From NCBI GenBank assembly GCA_964494475.1, contig CAZBRS010000026.1:1-64000 (forward strand): a stretch of 64,000 nucleotides of DNA, given 5' to 3'. Within the stretch, counting starts at the first letter, position 1, and the number at the start of each line of letters is the position of its first letter. The notes below the pieces were generated by a model that made no database searches, was not told the DNA's origin, and saw only the letters and a list, made by a program, of their open reading frames with translations. This DNA comes from CAZBRS01 sp964494475. GTDB lineage: Bacteria > Myxococcota_A > UBA9042 > CAZBRS01. Positions 10,101 to 15,767 of the stretch are shown here, one piece after another. A program made the translations under genes and the position numbers.

Positions 10101-11045
10101 GTCGACACCGACGGGTATGCGGGCGCCCAGCTCGAGCAGGCGCTCGCCCCCGACGGCGCTCCGCACCTCGTCTACAGGGGCGCGCTGAACGGGGCTTCGG
10201 TGGTGTACGCGACGCGCGATGCGGTCACCGGAACCTGGTCGACCGCGAACGTGGCCAACGGCGTGAACCCCTGGACCACGGCCCTCGCGGCCGGTCCCGA
10301 CGGTTCGATCCACGTGGCCTGGACGGCCTCGACCACAGGCGTGTTGCACGTGCTGACGCGCCCCCGGAACGGCGATGGCACCTGGGCCGCCTGGACGGCC
10401 GACGTGGTGCCCACGGGGCTGCCCCAGAAGATCTGGGACGTCGACGTGCTGGTCGACGCGAGCAACGTGGTGCACCTCGTTTACCTGGCGCAGATTTCCT
10501 CGACGGCCGAGCTGCACCACGCCACGCTCGACGCCAGCGGCGCCGTCGCCTCCGACGAACTGGTCACTTCCTGGAGCGGGGCCGCCTCGTGGGACTACCT
10601 TTCGGCGGCGCTCGACAGCCACGGCCGCGTGCACGTGGCCTGGTACGACGACACGCTCTACGACCTGCGCTACGGTCAGCAGGGCGCCGACGACTGGACG
10701 CTGCTGGCGCTCGACACCGCTGATCAGGTCGGCAAGCTGCCGGCGCTGGTGGTCGACGCCTCGGACAACGTGTTCGTGTCGGCCTACGACGCCACCAACC
10801 GCGACGTGAAGCTCACGACGAACCGCACGGGCGCGTGGGAGACCCTGCGCGTCGACGCGCACGTGTCGGCCGACGTCAGCGGCGGCGCGCGGGGCCTGAC
10901 CGTCCTGCCCAACGGCCAAGTGCACCTCGTCTATTACGCCGACTATCCGTCGGTGCACACCAACCGGCACTGGCGCCACGCCGTCTCGCGCTGCGGCGAC
11001 GCCCGCGATCTCGACTGCAGCGGCGCCGACGGTCCGAACCCCTGA
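1167..11045 (+). CDS. giant Cys-rich lipoprotein with five propeller-like modules and MopE/TSP3 linkers
   Basis: A 3292-residue exported lipoprotein. The signal peptide ends in the lipobox FASAC with Cys20. Next come Cys-rich segments, including two copies of a CGPD-CGGSCGAC motif (about residues 190 and 283), and a putative beta-sandwich (about 325-534). A TSP3 stretch (D-x-DDNCP) and repeated MopE-type units (CDGxDDDCDGxTDE alternating with CGxGAC) run to about 1052. The rest is five modules of about 350 residues (near 1071-1430, 1575-1930, 2023-2373, 2475-2825, 2922-3278). Each contains repeated blades with an HVAYYD / LRYATN / G-W / VD-GDVG pattern, consistent with a seven-bladed beta-propeller, separated by Asp/Cys linkers. 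Ca2+ or metal binding and a surface location follow from the families. The ligand is unknown. The gene is monocistronic by context. Confidence 0.9.
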   Translation: MHLRSVAPFLLCFGLFASACSDDAKKVTKSCDADAECQGGVCFESQCYSACTGQSDCEPDEYCLRKQRADGSDADICVVASDFEGCVDDSGCSVLVEGACEDVYCAVADALCAVRPARDGEACVDPAGRAGACLGGACTPAASEPGVEVVDEISLDAVEPAEVFDLASDESEGDEAETCTRACADRECGPDGCGGSCGACASGLVCTGAGECVGVDTDGDLDPDDTDCEAENPLVHHGAVERCNNVDDDCDGATDALPVDCLAPSVCDAGACVPCTPLCAGLQCGPDACGGSCGACADGSSCEAGVCVTPLSGADPILDAAAAEEAPFITWQPNQVEDFDLQTLGAQPTGWEPRLNALDDPEGNLVVVDPDLRGPHMLQVTARTDVDWAATFVGPELPSTGVFRVSARLKGSGLVEDSASSWKWDVGLFVLRDDGGNASAAGATVHWGEAQGDGVAGLSLPGVELGAAYDAWYTVDLVVDADLRLVSSYLGGEYVATAPLAVGVEPPWRLAVEAGGGMGWADDVGVYTLLVPATGEGDGVPDADDNCPAHYNPDQSDFDDDGLGDRCDDDDDDDGVADGLDCRPLDGTVAPGLVDDCDGLDDDCDGATDEGFVPTATSCGLGACASTGETICAGTTIDDTCVVGSPSGADDDCDNVDDDCDGATDEAFAASPTVCGVGACAATGATTCAGGVIDSTCVPGAPGAADATCDGHDDDCDGSTDEEYAAVQVTCGAGACQATGTTTCVEGVLGDSCSPAGGSGSDAVCNGLDDDCDGQTDEDFVSTGSTCGVGACATTGSTTCVGGLPKDSCTPGAPAPGDATCDGRDDDCDGVTDDAVPHEPTTCGVGLCARAGETSCVAGEVVDSCTVGTPEAEACDGEDDDCDGAIDEGFPDTDGDTLADCVDPDDDGDDDPDVSDCAPGDASIHAGAPEPCNDLDDDCDGATDEGQGGVFCTTWYRDGDLDGYGVASDAACLCQADPESGHTAPSAGDCDDAAADVYPGAPEACDGGDDDCDASTDEGCDDDHDGWCDTDLEVVGTPAVCPSGEGDCDDQAGEVHPGQPDLAAWACGERVDLVTKAETPSAFVLATLDATGDVGAHASLATDRLGRLYVAYHDATNKSVKLARKAAGVWTTQVVEATSGRTVGRTISLAVTPDGVAWVAYWDETSGSRKLRAATNASGAWIAVDVDTVEGAGLHPSIALDGAGRPHVTYYARNSAYYDLRHASDEGAGWVVETVDGGSDDQGWHSSLALAPDDRLHVAYLDWLGDLRYATRAHDEATWTFGELVDSTDSTGWDPTLVLDAEGAPHVVYLSKTATGDVRHAWKPAATWQTEVLTTGVFVDTYAAGTYRLGDKRAAFDASGRLNVAVLAGSSAATAQPRLLLRDLAGAVTGITLADKARYVSLATDAWGGVFAAYYATAPLDLVVAASACLQQGAAADANCDGLDGTDADGDGHASAASGGDDCDDSSDLAFAGAVETCNGADDDCDGGLDDGDDLCGALGVCEGGACTGDQDGDGLADALDNCPDLANPSQADLDADALGDVCDPDADADGYEGVIDDCDDLDADVHPGQADSVGGTCLAWSPDTFTFTDLDTQGDVGVNPTVRVDASGALHLAYIDDSNGDLRYATNRSGAWRFVSVDTQAQAIYRVAGLAVDAEGVAHLAYVDSRLDTNWHYTLKYARVAGRHVQYVATVDSTISVNTSDLASIAVDAAFVPHLAYYDFASKDLRYARFEDGSWLLSTVDATGDVGNKPSIVIDPLSGTVHVAYFDATSVKHAYGTGTSWSLEAVDTAATAFDLDLAVDASGTLHLVYESSTTSRVAYRRSTPTGWSAAEAVEAGAPALDGNLALALGPNDLPWVGYMQKGSYSADLWVARRTVGGTWSQVKVAAGYAGSGSVGAIGLGLDARGNLWLAHGRDDNSFSRLRVYTNACTTSATADDTDCDGVDGDDGDLDGWASVASGGTDCDDADANTHPDAVDITDHLGDANCDGVDGTDADGDGYAAGAQPGYDCDDASAAVNPDALDFVDGFVPALGPFAIEVAAASGSVGAYATMKLDVDGYAHISHQGGNGSDTLYYTTNRPATAGGARAWRTETVKVLQVGIRSLVVGLDGTVAIAYRADSPSLTVALRSPAGAWTFQTADASSRAFDPSLAIAPDGSLHTVTNDYDGGTSRSLRYSTNASGSWATEVVPVGLGYWLPSLAIDPQGKAHIAAQYGTGGHLTYTTNVTGAWVATEIDPVEGNSNQYSSIALDARGAAHIAYHTGADALGYATNASGSWAYQVVVVEGATVVKPSLAIDAAGRAVIAFGDATRWDLRVATNRGVGWRVGLIDEWGASGAAQSLVLDDLGRIHVAYYFEGVPNGVDRYDLRYAVSAFGDATDPNCDVTDGVDGDGDGQASEDSGGVDCDDGDHDVYVGGADLSTDGSDENCNGLDGDGFSPSVDLDHDGHPSVSDGGDDCDDTDAATHPGAFDAVAGACESWSLDALATSLVDSLGDVGYAASVAVDAEGFVHVAYAEALPNTLTNYDLKYATNRYGSWRVERVEGVGSTGRSLSLAVSGSGRAVIAYHDDLAADLKVARNVDGAWQIERVDTAGDVGQYPSCALGADGRIYVSYADRTNADLKLAVYDGTWSTSVVDGGGDKGLYSSLVVDGAGTLGVLYLNWVNDSKKLVRFAKGTPGAWSFVDVTTTGVQGSDPSLALDAAGVFHATWRDFSSSFALYSRSPDGLAWTTSTLAAQVTTGSSVRAGDRRVAFDADGRVLVALVLGGSFRVQLARADSGNPTTWVLQDVAAGGNYGVSLAVDVEGRIVLAHDVGNNDRLVIERPACAVWGDGADRDCDGVDGVDADGDGVAGGLSGGTDCSDGATPIYPEAADAVGDGIDANCDGVDGVDVDGDLVASAASGGTDCDDADPDVYPGTQDLLNGECAGSTTFDVAIGAMVDGRRYRLASRGDTLHLAYTQYQGSGDEVVYTSRVGGTWAAPTLVDTDGYAGAQLEQALAPDGAPHLVYRGALNGASVVYATRDAVTGTWSTANVANGVNPWTTALAAGPDGSIHVAWTASTTGVLHVLTRPRNGDGTWAAWTADVVPTGLPQKIWDVDVLVDASNVVHLVYLAQISSTAELHHATLDASGAVASDELVTSWSGAASWDYLSAALDSHGRVHVAWYDDTLYDLRYGQQGADDWTLLALDTADQVGKLPALVVDASDNVFVSAYDATNRDVKLTTNRTGAWETLRVDAHVSADVSGGARGLTVLPNGQVHLVYYADYPSVHTNRHWRHAVSRCGDARDLDCSGADGPNP
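4378..11000 (+). repeat. five-fold coding super-repeat (propeller module plus acidic linker)
   Basis: Within the giant lipoprotein gene a unit of roughly 1.35 kb recurs, with module starts near 4378, 5890, 7235, 8590 and 9930. Each unit is about 1.05 kb of propeller-like sequence followed by a linker encoding a Cys-Asp-Gly-Val-Asp-Gly core and VDG-D-DGD repeats. The copies have diverged at DNA level, so this is old intragenic duplication rather than a fresh expansion. Boundaries are approximate. Confidence 0.7.
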
Positions 11046-11052
11046 CGCGGGG

Positions 11053-11069
11053 GGCCCGCCCGGCGGGCC
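11053..11069 (+). terminator. GC-only hairpin after the giant lipoprotein gene
   Basis: GGCCCGCC (11053-11060) and GGCGGGCC (11062-11069) form a perfect inverted repeat 7 bases after the stop codon. There is no T-tract, so it may stabilise the 3' end rather than terminate by itself. Confidence 0.4.
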
Positions 11070-11140
11070 GAAGCGAACGACGCTGGCCCGGGGTCCCCGT
11101 TGGTGGTATGCTCCCCGCACGCCATCGGACTACGGGTCCC

Positions 11141-11737
11141 ATGCCCGAACTCGACCCCAGCGACGTGCTCGCCCCCTGGGCCGACGACCTGATCGCCCAT
11201 GATCGGACGGGGCGGGCCCTGGCCAAGTACCAGCGCTTCGCCCTGAACCGCCCCGAGCGCATGCCCCTGCCCGAGCCCTTCGAGAACGCCGACCCCATCG
11301 CCCCGCTGCGCGAGACGGTCGACCGGCTCACGGCCGAGCACGCCACCCCCGAGCCCCGCAAGCTGACCGTCGACACCAAGCTCGAAGAGGCCATGGAGCA
11401 CCGCTCGCCCCAGTTCGTGCTGCGCAACATCCCGCGCGTCGAACGTCCCGTCGACGAATGGCTCCTGTTCACGAAGACGCCCGATCCCCGCCCCGACCAG
11501 GCGAGCCTGCTGGACGACGTGCGCGAGGCCCGGCACCTCGCGCCCGTGCTGCTCGACCGCTTCAGCGTCGAGGTCGTGGCCGACTACCGGGCCACGTCGC
11601 GGCGCTGGATGTGCGACGAGGACTGGACACGCTACTTCTCGCGCGAGCTGAAGAGTGACGCGAAGGGGCCGCTCTGGCAGTACGATCCGAACGCTGTTCC
11701 CGAGGCAGGGGCGCCGCACGAAGGTGGTTCGTCATGA
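11141..11737 (+). CDS. uncharacterised protein upstream of the cobalamin adenosyltransferase
   Basis: A 198-residue soluble, acidic protein beginning MPELDPSDVLAPWADDLI, with no signal peptide or membrane segment. I do not recognise the family. The N-terminal half is Pro- and charge-rich and probably partly disordered. A more ordered stretch (about 130-185) contains LLDDVREARHLAP, VEVVADYRATSRRWM and DEDWTRYFSREL. Its stop overlaps the ATG of the next gene (ATGA), so it is probably translated together with the adenosyltransferase. A -10-like TATGCT at 11107 is the only promoter hint upstream. Confidence 0.7.
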   Translation: MPELDPSDVLAPWADDLIAHDRTGRALAKYQRFALNRPERMPLPEPFENADPIAPLRETVDRLTAEHATPEPRKLTVDTKLEEAMEHRSPQFVLRNIPRVERPVDEWLLFTKTPDPRPDQASLLDDVREARHLAPVLLDRFSVEVVADYRATSRRWMCDEDWTRYFSRELKSDAKGPLWQYDPNAVPEAGAPHEGGSS

Positions 11738-12294
11738 AACCCGTACGCGTCTACACCCGAACCGGTGATGGCGGCACCACGGGCCTGCTCGACGGCTCGC
11801 GCGTGGCCAAGGACGATCCGCGCCTCGAGGCCTACGGCACGGTCGACGAGACCCAGGCCTGCCTGGGCGAGGTCGAGGCCCTGCTGGCCGGGTTGCCGGC
11901 TACGACCTGGCGCGACGAACTGCAGGCCCGGCTCGCGCACGTGCAGTCCACCCTGTTCGCGCTGAACGCGGCCCTGGCCGACCCCTCCGGCGCCATCGTC
12001 ACGCGCGTGGGCGTCGACGCCGACCAGATCGCGGCCCTCGAGGGCGCGATGGACGCCATGCTCGACGCCATGCCCCCCCAGACGCGCTTCGTGCGACCCG
12101 GCGTCACGCTGCTGCAGGCGCGACTGAACGTGGCGCGCACGGTCTGCCGGCGGGCCGAGCGCCGCATCGCCGCCCTGGGTGCGGGGGCCTTCCCCGCGGT
12201 GGGCTTGCGCTACGTGAACCGTTTGTCCGACTTCCTCTTCGTGGCGTCGCGCTTCGTGGTCCATCGCGAAGGTCACGAGGAGCAGCACTTCTGA
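11734..12294 (+). CDS. PduO-type cob(I)alamin adenosyltransferase
   Basis: An enzyme of 186 residues that transfers the 5'-deoxyadenosyl group of ATP to cob(I)alamin, giving coenzyme B12. The diagnostic N-terminus of the PduO/MMAB family, VYTRTGDGGTTGLLDG (about residues 5-20, ATP binding), is followed by R-x-EAYGTVDE and later FVRPGVTLLQARLNVARTVCRRAER. The C-terminal YVNRLSDFLFVASR is also family-typical. Length fits the family. It overlaps the upstream unknown gene by 4 bases and lies 12 bases before the NYN gene. No cobalamin riboswitch is visible upstream. B12-using enzymes are not obvious in this window, so the supply role is probably genome-wide. Confidence 0.93.
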   Translation: MKPVRVYTRTGDGGTTGLLDGSRVAKDDPRLEAYGTVDETQACLGEVEALLAGLPATTWRDELQARLAHVQSTLFALNAALADPSGAIVTRVGVDADQIAALEGAMDAMLDAMPPQTRFVRPGVTLLQARLNVARTVCRRAERRIAALGAGAFPAVGLRYVNRLSDFLFVASRFVVHREGHEEQHF

Positions 12295-12306
12295 CGTGAG
12301 GCGCGC

Positions 12307-13725
12307 ATGGCCGATGAGCAGTGGGTCATCCTGTACGACTTCGACAACCTGAAGGCCGATCCCACGGTGGTCGCCGAGGCCATCCGCGAGCGCGGGCGCA
12401 TCGTGTTCGCGCGTGCCTACGGCGACGCCATGCGCGACCAGAAGTACCGCGAGATCTTCCTCGAGGCCAACGTCGAGATCATCGATCGACCGCGCCTCAA
12501 CAAGGCCGATCACCGCGGCAACGACATCCGCATGGCCATCGACGCTGTCGAGTTCGCCCTGCGGCACCCCAACGTCACGCACTTCGCGCTCGTCACGGGC
12601 GACACCGACTTCATCCCGCTCGTCAACCGCCTGAAGCTCTACGGCATGTACGTCACCATCGTGGGCTCGCGGCGCAACACCTCGCCCAAGATCATTCAGG
12701 CCTGCGACACCTACCTGTGCTACGAGGACCTGGTGCGCGAAGAGGTGCTCATCTCCGACGACTTCCAGAGCGACGCCGTGGCGCTCTACCGGCGCGCGCT
12801 CGAGGCGCTGAAGGAGCAGGGCGGCGCGGTCGGCCCCGCGCGCGTGCAGCGCCTGCTGGGGCGCATCGATCCCAATTTCCGCTGGCGCGACGGCGGCTTC
12901 GTCGAGTTCTCCGACTTCCTGGCCTGGGTGCGCGTGCAGGTCGACCGGGAAGAGGTGGCCTCGGTCGACGACGCGGGCGAGCTGAACGGCAAGGAGATCC
13001 ACGGCTTCAACTTGCTGCTGCGCACGCTCGACAAGCTGCGGGACGACGACCTGGCGGCCACCCCGACGCGGGTGCGCGAGCACATGGCCGGGCTCGATTC
13101 GTCGTTCGACGAGGCGAACCTGGGCTTCGCGTCGTTCGCCGATTTCCTCGAGCGCATGGCCGAGTCCGGCAAGGTGCTGCACGGCAAGACGTTCGTGCGC
13201 CTCGAGCCCGAGTTCGGCTGGCGCCGGGGCCTGAAGCGCCTGCAGATCACGCCCCAGCCGGCGCTGCTCGACGCCTTCCTGGCGGCCTTCGAGGCGCGCA
13301 GCCTCGAGGCGGGCGACGAGCGCCCGACCCTCGGCGAGATGGCCAGCCGCGTGAAGAAGGCGGTGAAGTCGTCGAACCAGAAGGTGAACGATCTCGTGCG
13401 CGCCGTGAAGTTCAGCGGCGCCCTCGAGCCCCTCGAGGGCGAGGGCTTCGTCACCTTCCACATGCCCTACCGCCTCACGGCCTTCGGCGACGACCTGAAG
13501 CGCCGCGTGCTGAAGGGCTACCTGCGCAAGCTGGCCCGCGTGCAGTCGTTCAAGCGCGCCGACCTCGCGCTCTTCGCCGGCATGCTGCTGGGCGACGACC
13601 GCGAGGAGCACCAGCAGCTGCTCTGCGATCTGGCCCGCGAGATGGTGACCGAGGGCCTGCTCACGTCGACCAAGACCACCTTCTCGTACGTCAAGCGCGG
13701 CGCGCCCGAGCCGGTCGACGCCTGA
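12307..13725 (+). CDS. NYN-domain (LabA-like) putative RNase with OST-HTH/LOTUS-type regions
   Basis: A 472-residue cytosolic protein. The N-terminal NYN/DUF88 domain (about 5-140) keeps the acidic residues expected of a PIN-fold, metal-dependent nuclease: YDFDN (Asp13), RGNDIRMAID (Asp73, Asp79) and VTGDTDF (Asp99, Asp101). Downstream, helix-rich segments near 160-225, 236-310 and 335-400 resemble OST-HTH (LOTUS) RNA-binding modules; the first contains RVQRLLGRIDPNFRWRD and FVEFSDFLAW. The likely role is RNA cleavage or RNA regulation; the target is unknown. Its 3' end overlaps the minus-strand Cys-rich gene by 35 bases, so the two transcripts converge and form complementary ends. Confidence 0.85.
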   Translation: MADEQWVILYDFDNLKADPTVVAEAIRERGRIVFARAYGDAMRDQKYREIFLEANVEIIDRPRLNKADHRGNDIRMAIDAVEFALRHPNVTHFALVTGDTDFIPLVNRLKLYGMYVTIVGSRRNTSPKIIQACDTYLCYEDLVREEVLISDDFQSDAVALYRRALEALKEQGGAVGPARVQRLLGRIDPNFRWRDGGFVEFSDFLAWVRVQVDREEVASVDDAGELNGKEIHGFNLLLRTLDKLRDDDLAATPTRVREHMAGLDSSFDEANLGFASFADFLERMAESGKVLHGKTFVRLEPEFGWRRGLKRLQITPQPALLDAFLAAFEARSLEAGDERPTLGEMASRVKKAVKSSNQKVNDLVRAVKFSGALEPLEGEGFVTFHMPYRLTAFGDDLKRRVLKGYLRKLARVQSFKRADLALFAGMLLGDDREEHQQLLCDLAREMVTEGLLTSTKTTFSYVKRGAPEPVDA

Positions 13726-14803
13726 CGGCGCCCACGCCGAGCAGCACCAGCAGGGCAACCGTGACCGCCAGGCCGGCAGGGTCTCCGAACCGGGCCGACG
13801 AACACCCTCCACCGCCGGCCGAGCGCGGCAATCCCGTTACATCGGCCGGGACGAGCTCGCTCGCATCCAGCGCGTCCTCGGTGGTGTTCCGGCACATGGC
13901 CCGGAGGTGTTCGGGTCCCGCGGGGATGGAGGGTGGGTAGGAGTGGAAGTTCACGCAGCTCTGGAACTCGGGACAGGCCGCGTCCGATTCGCAGCACACA
14001 GCGATCGGTACGCGCTCGCAGTAGCTCCACTTGCAGTGGTGGCAGCGCGGGCAGTCCTCGAAGCTCCAGCAACGCTGGGCGTCAACCGTGGCCGGGTCGT
14101 CGAACTCGCAGTGGAACGTGCAACCTCCCCCGTCGTCGACGCAGCGTCCGTAGGCGCCGCAGCCTTCCGTCCAATCGCCGTCGGGTCGACACGTACCGGC
14201 GGGCTCGTCGACGCATACGCCGATCTGCTCGCAGCGTCTGCAGGGCGGGCAGTGAGCGTCCTCGAGGCACTCGACGCAGAATCGGTCGGAGTCTTCGTAG
14301 CCGTTCGGGTGGGGCCCGCAGTGGCGGTAGGCCCCTGTGCAGTCGGCGTCGGACTCGCAGCAGCCCGGGAAGCGGCCGTCGCAGTAGCCCCACTCGCACT
14401 GGATGCACGGCGGGCAATCCGCGGCGGCGTCACAGCGCGTGGCATCGACGAGGCGCGGGTCGTCGAACACGCAGGCCGTGACGCACGTCTCCCAGTCGAG
14501 CACGCAGCGCCCGAACGAGCCGCAGGTCGCGGCCTCTCCCTGGCCGACGCCGACGGGGCACTCGCCGCCCGCGCGCCACTCGCACTCGCCGCAGCCCGAA
14601 CTGCACACGAAGCAAGGCCCGCATTCGTCGTCGTCCCGGCAGTCGCACGCCACCGACTCGCGCACGTGCTGCACGTCGGCGGCCTCGCCGGCGCCGGGGG
14701 CGACGACGTCCGGGGAGGCCAGCGCCGTGGGCGCCAGGCCCGCGAGGGCGAACGCCGCTGCCAGCAGGAGGGCGACGCTCATGGCACCGGGAGCGCAGAG
14801 CAT
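13691..14803 (-). CDS. Cys-rich exported protein with MYXO-CTERM-like anchor
   Basis: A 370-residue protein. The N-terminal signal peptide (hydrophobic stretch ending near TALAS-PD) is followed by about 30 Cys residues in C-x-SDADC / CPPC-x2-C spacings in two roughly similar halves. Each half has a GAYGRCVDD-like or GSFGRCVLD-like unit and a CCESDA unit. The C-terminus is a Gly-rich stretch with a single Cys (GGGGCSS), a hydrophobic helix and an Arg-rich tail (RRRPARARR), the layout of MYXO-CTERM sorting signals. That predicts cell-surface anchoring. The ATG at 14803 has GAGG upstream; an ATG at 14782 is an alternative. The promoter region runs into the assembly gap, so regulation cannot be read. 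Function unknown. Confidence 0.85.
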   Translation of the reverse strand: MLCAPGAMSVALLLAAAFALAGLAPTALASPDVVAPGAGEAADVQHVRESVACDCRDDDECGPCFVCSSGCGECEWRAGGECPVGVGQGEAATCGSFGRCVLDWETCVTACVFDDPRLVDATRCDAAADCPPCIQCEWGYCDGRFPGCCESDADCTGAYRHCGPHPNGYEDSDRFCVECLEDAHCPPCRRCEQIGVCVDEPAGTCRPDGDWTEGCGAYGRCVDDGGGCTFHCEFDDPATVDAQRCWSFEDCPRCHHCKWSYCERVPIAVCCESDAACPEFQSCVNFHSYPPSIPAGPEHLRAMCRNTTEDALDASELVPADVTGLPRSAGGGGCSSARFGDPAGLAVTVALLVLLGVGAVRRRPARARRA

Positions 14804-14810
14804 GGCTTGC

Positions 14811-14865
14811 CTCGTGGATTCGTTCGTATTCCGAGAGTAGCCAGCTTTGTTCGTCTTGGGTAGGG
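14811..14865 (+). repeat. left copy of 55-base duplicate flanking the N gap
   Basis: These 55 bases (CTCGTGGATTCG... to ...TTGGGTAGGG) are repeated exactly at 14966-15020 on the other side of the Ns. They lie just upstream of the minus-strand gene starting at 14803. Confidence 0.95.
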
Positions 14866-14965
14866 NNNNNNNNNNNNNNNNNNNNNNNNNNNNNNNNNNN
14901 NNNNNNNNNNNNNNNNNNNNNNNNNNNNNNNNNNNNNNNNNNNNNNNNNNNNNNNNNNNNNNNNN
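14866..14965. other. assembly gap of exactly 100 N
   Basis: One hundred Ns, the usual placeholder for a gap of unknown size. Because both contig ends carry the same 55-base sequence, the simplest reading is that the contigs overlap by one k-mer (k=55) and no sequence is missing. The surrounding region 14804-15131, apart from the two 55-base copies, shows no gene; 15021-15131 is plain intergenic DNA. Confidence 0.95.
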
Positions 14966-15020
14966 CTCGTGGATTCGTTCGTATTCCGAGAGTAGCCAGC
15001 TTTGTTCGTCTTGGGTAGGG
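14966..15020 (+). repeat. right copy of 55-base duplicate flanking the N gap
   Basis: Identical over all 55 bases to 14811-14865 and in the same orientation. See the gap entry for its likely artefactual origin. Confidence 0.95.
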
Positions 15021-15131
15021 GCTACGAATCCGCCGCTCGTCCGATGTAGCCTTGGTGACGTCCGAGTCCTTGGCGAAGGCGGACGCTGCGCCCTGCACTT
15101 GCCGGACCGTCGTGGCGTCGATACACTGGGC

Positions 15132-15618
15132 ATGAGATTCCGCGACAAACTCGAAGCCACGCTGCGTGCGGTCGCGCCTCTCTTCGAGGTGCCCGGCGTG
15201 ATCGTCGGAGGCTCGGAGGTGCCCAATCTACTGCAGCCCGGGGCCGCTTCCACGCTGGCCGTGTCGCAGGCCGCGAAGACGGCCCTCGAAGAGCGCGTCC
15301 GAGCCGTCCGCGCCAGGGCCGAAGTCCGGCGCTGGGAATACCGGCAGCGGAACACGTCCCATGGGGTCTGGCACCGCGTGCGTCGTTTCCTGACGTTCGC
15401 TGCCGAGGTCTGGGTGGTCTCCGACGAAGCGACGGCGAACCTGGTCGCCGAAGGCTATGCGCCCGATCCCGCGGGCCCCGAGCTCGAGCCCGTCACGACC
15501 CTCTTGTGCGTCCCGCGCGCGGCTCTTCGAGGTCGAGGGCCGTCGACAGATTCCCGTCAACCTGGGCCCCGAGTTTCTGGCGGCCCGGTGCGTGGTGGCG
15601 GTCGCCTTCGAGACGTGA
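15132..15618 (+). pseudogene. frameshifted remnant of an uncharacterised (nucleotidyltransferase-like?) gene
   Basis: The ATG at 15132 opens a frame reading MRFRDKLEATLRAVAP and VIVGGSEVPNLLQPGAAS, followed by a helical segment, to about 15510 (...TLLCVPR). There the sensible reading moves to the next frame, continuing ARLFEVEGRRQIPVNLGPEFLAARC and stopping at 15616-15618. The original frame instead runs on as low-quality Arg/Gly/Pro sequence to 15725. The GGSEVPNL(L)QPGA stretch recalls the start of minimal nucleotidyltransferase-like proteins, but the expected acidic catalytic motif after VSQ is absent, suggesting an internal deletion as well. It is either a decayed gene or a sequencing/assembly error beside the gap. 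Confidence 0.55.
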
Positions 15619-15716
15619 CCGTCGAACGAACCCGTCCGGCCTTTCGTCCGTCTTTCTTCCCGGGGGTGGGCTGGGAGTACAGGGCCGTCGTCGGACCGGA
15701 GGGGGGAGGTGAGGGG

Positions 15717-15731
15717 GCGCCGTAGCGGCGC
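15717..15731. terminator. small hairpin between the pseudogene and the Cys-rich gene
   Basis: GCGCCG (15717-15722) and CGGCGC (15726-15731) close a 3-base loop in the gap between the plus-strand remnant and the end of the minus-strand gene. It could end either transcript; there is no T-tract on either side. Confidence 0.3.
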
Positions 15732-15767
15732 TGCTTGCTGCGCCCGCTGTTCAAAGCGCCCGTAGGG

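Noticed and set aside
5277..11120. Two further long minus-strand frames (888 and 980 codons)
   Set aside because: Both are reverse shadows of the propeller modules and linkers, without starts, promoters or family motifs.
11046..11140. Cobalamin riboswitch upstream of the adenosyltransferase operon
   Set aside because: The 95-base gap is too short and lacks a B12-box-like sequence; only a GC hairpin is visible.
14847..15725. Open frame running through the N gap
   Set aside because: It exists only because Ns are translated as X; the part before 15132 is intergenic and contig-end sequence.
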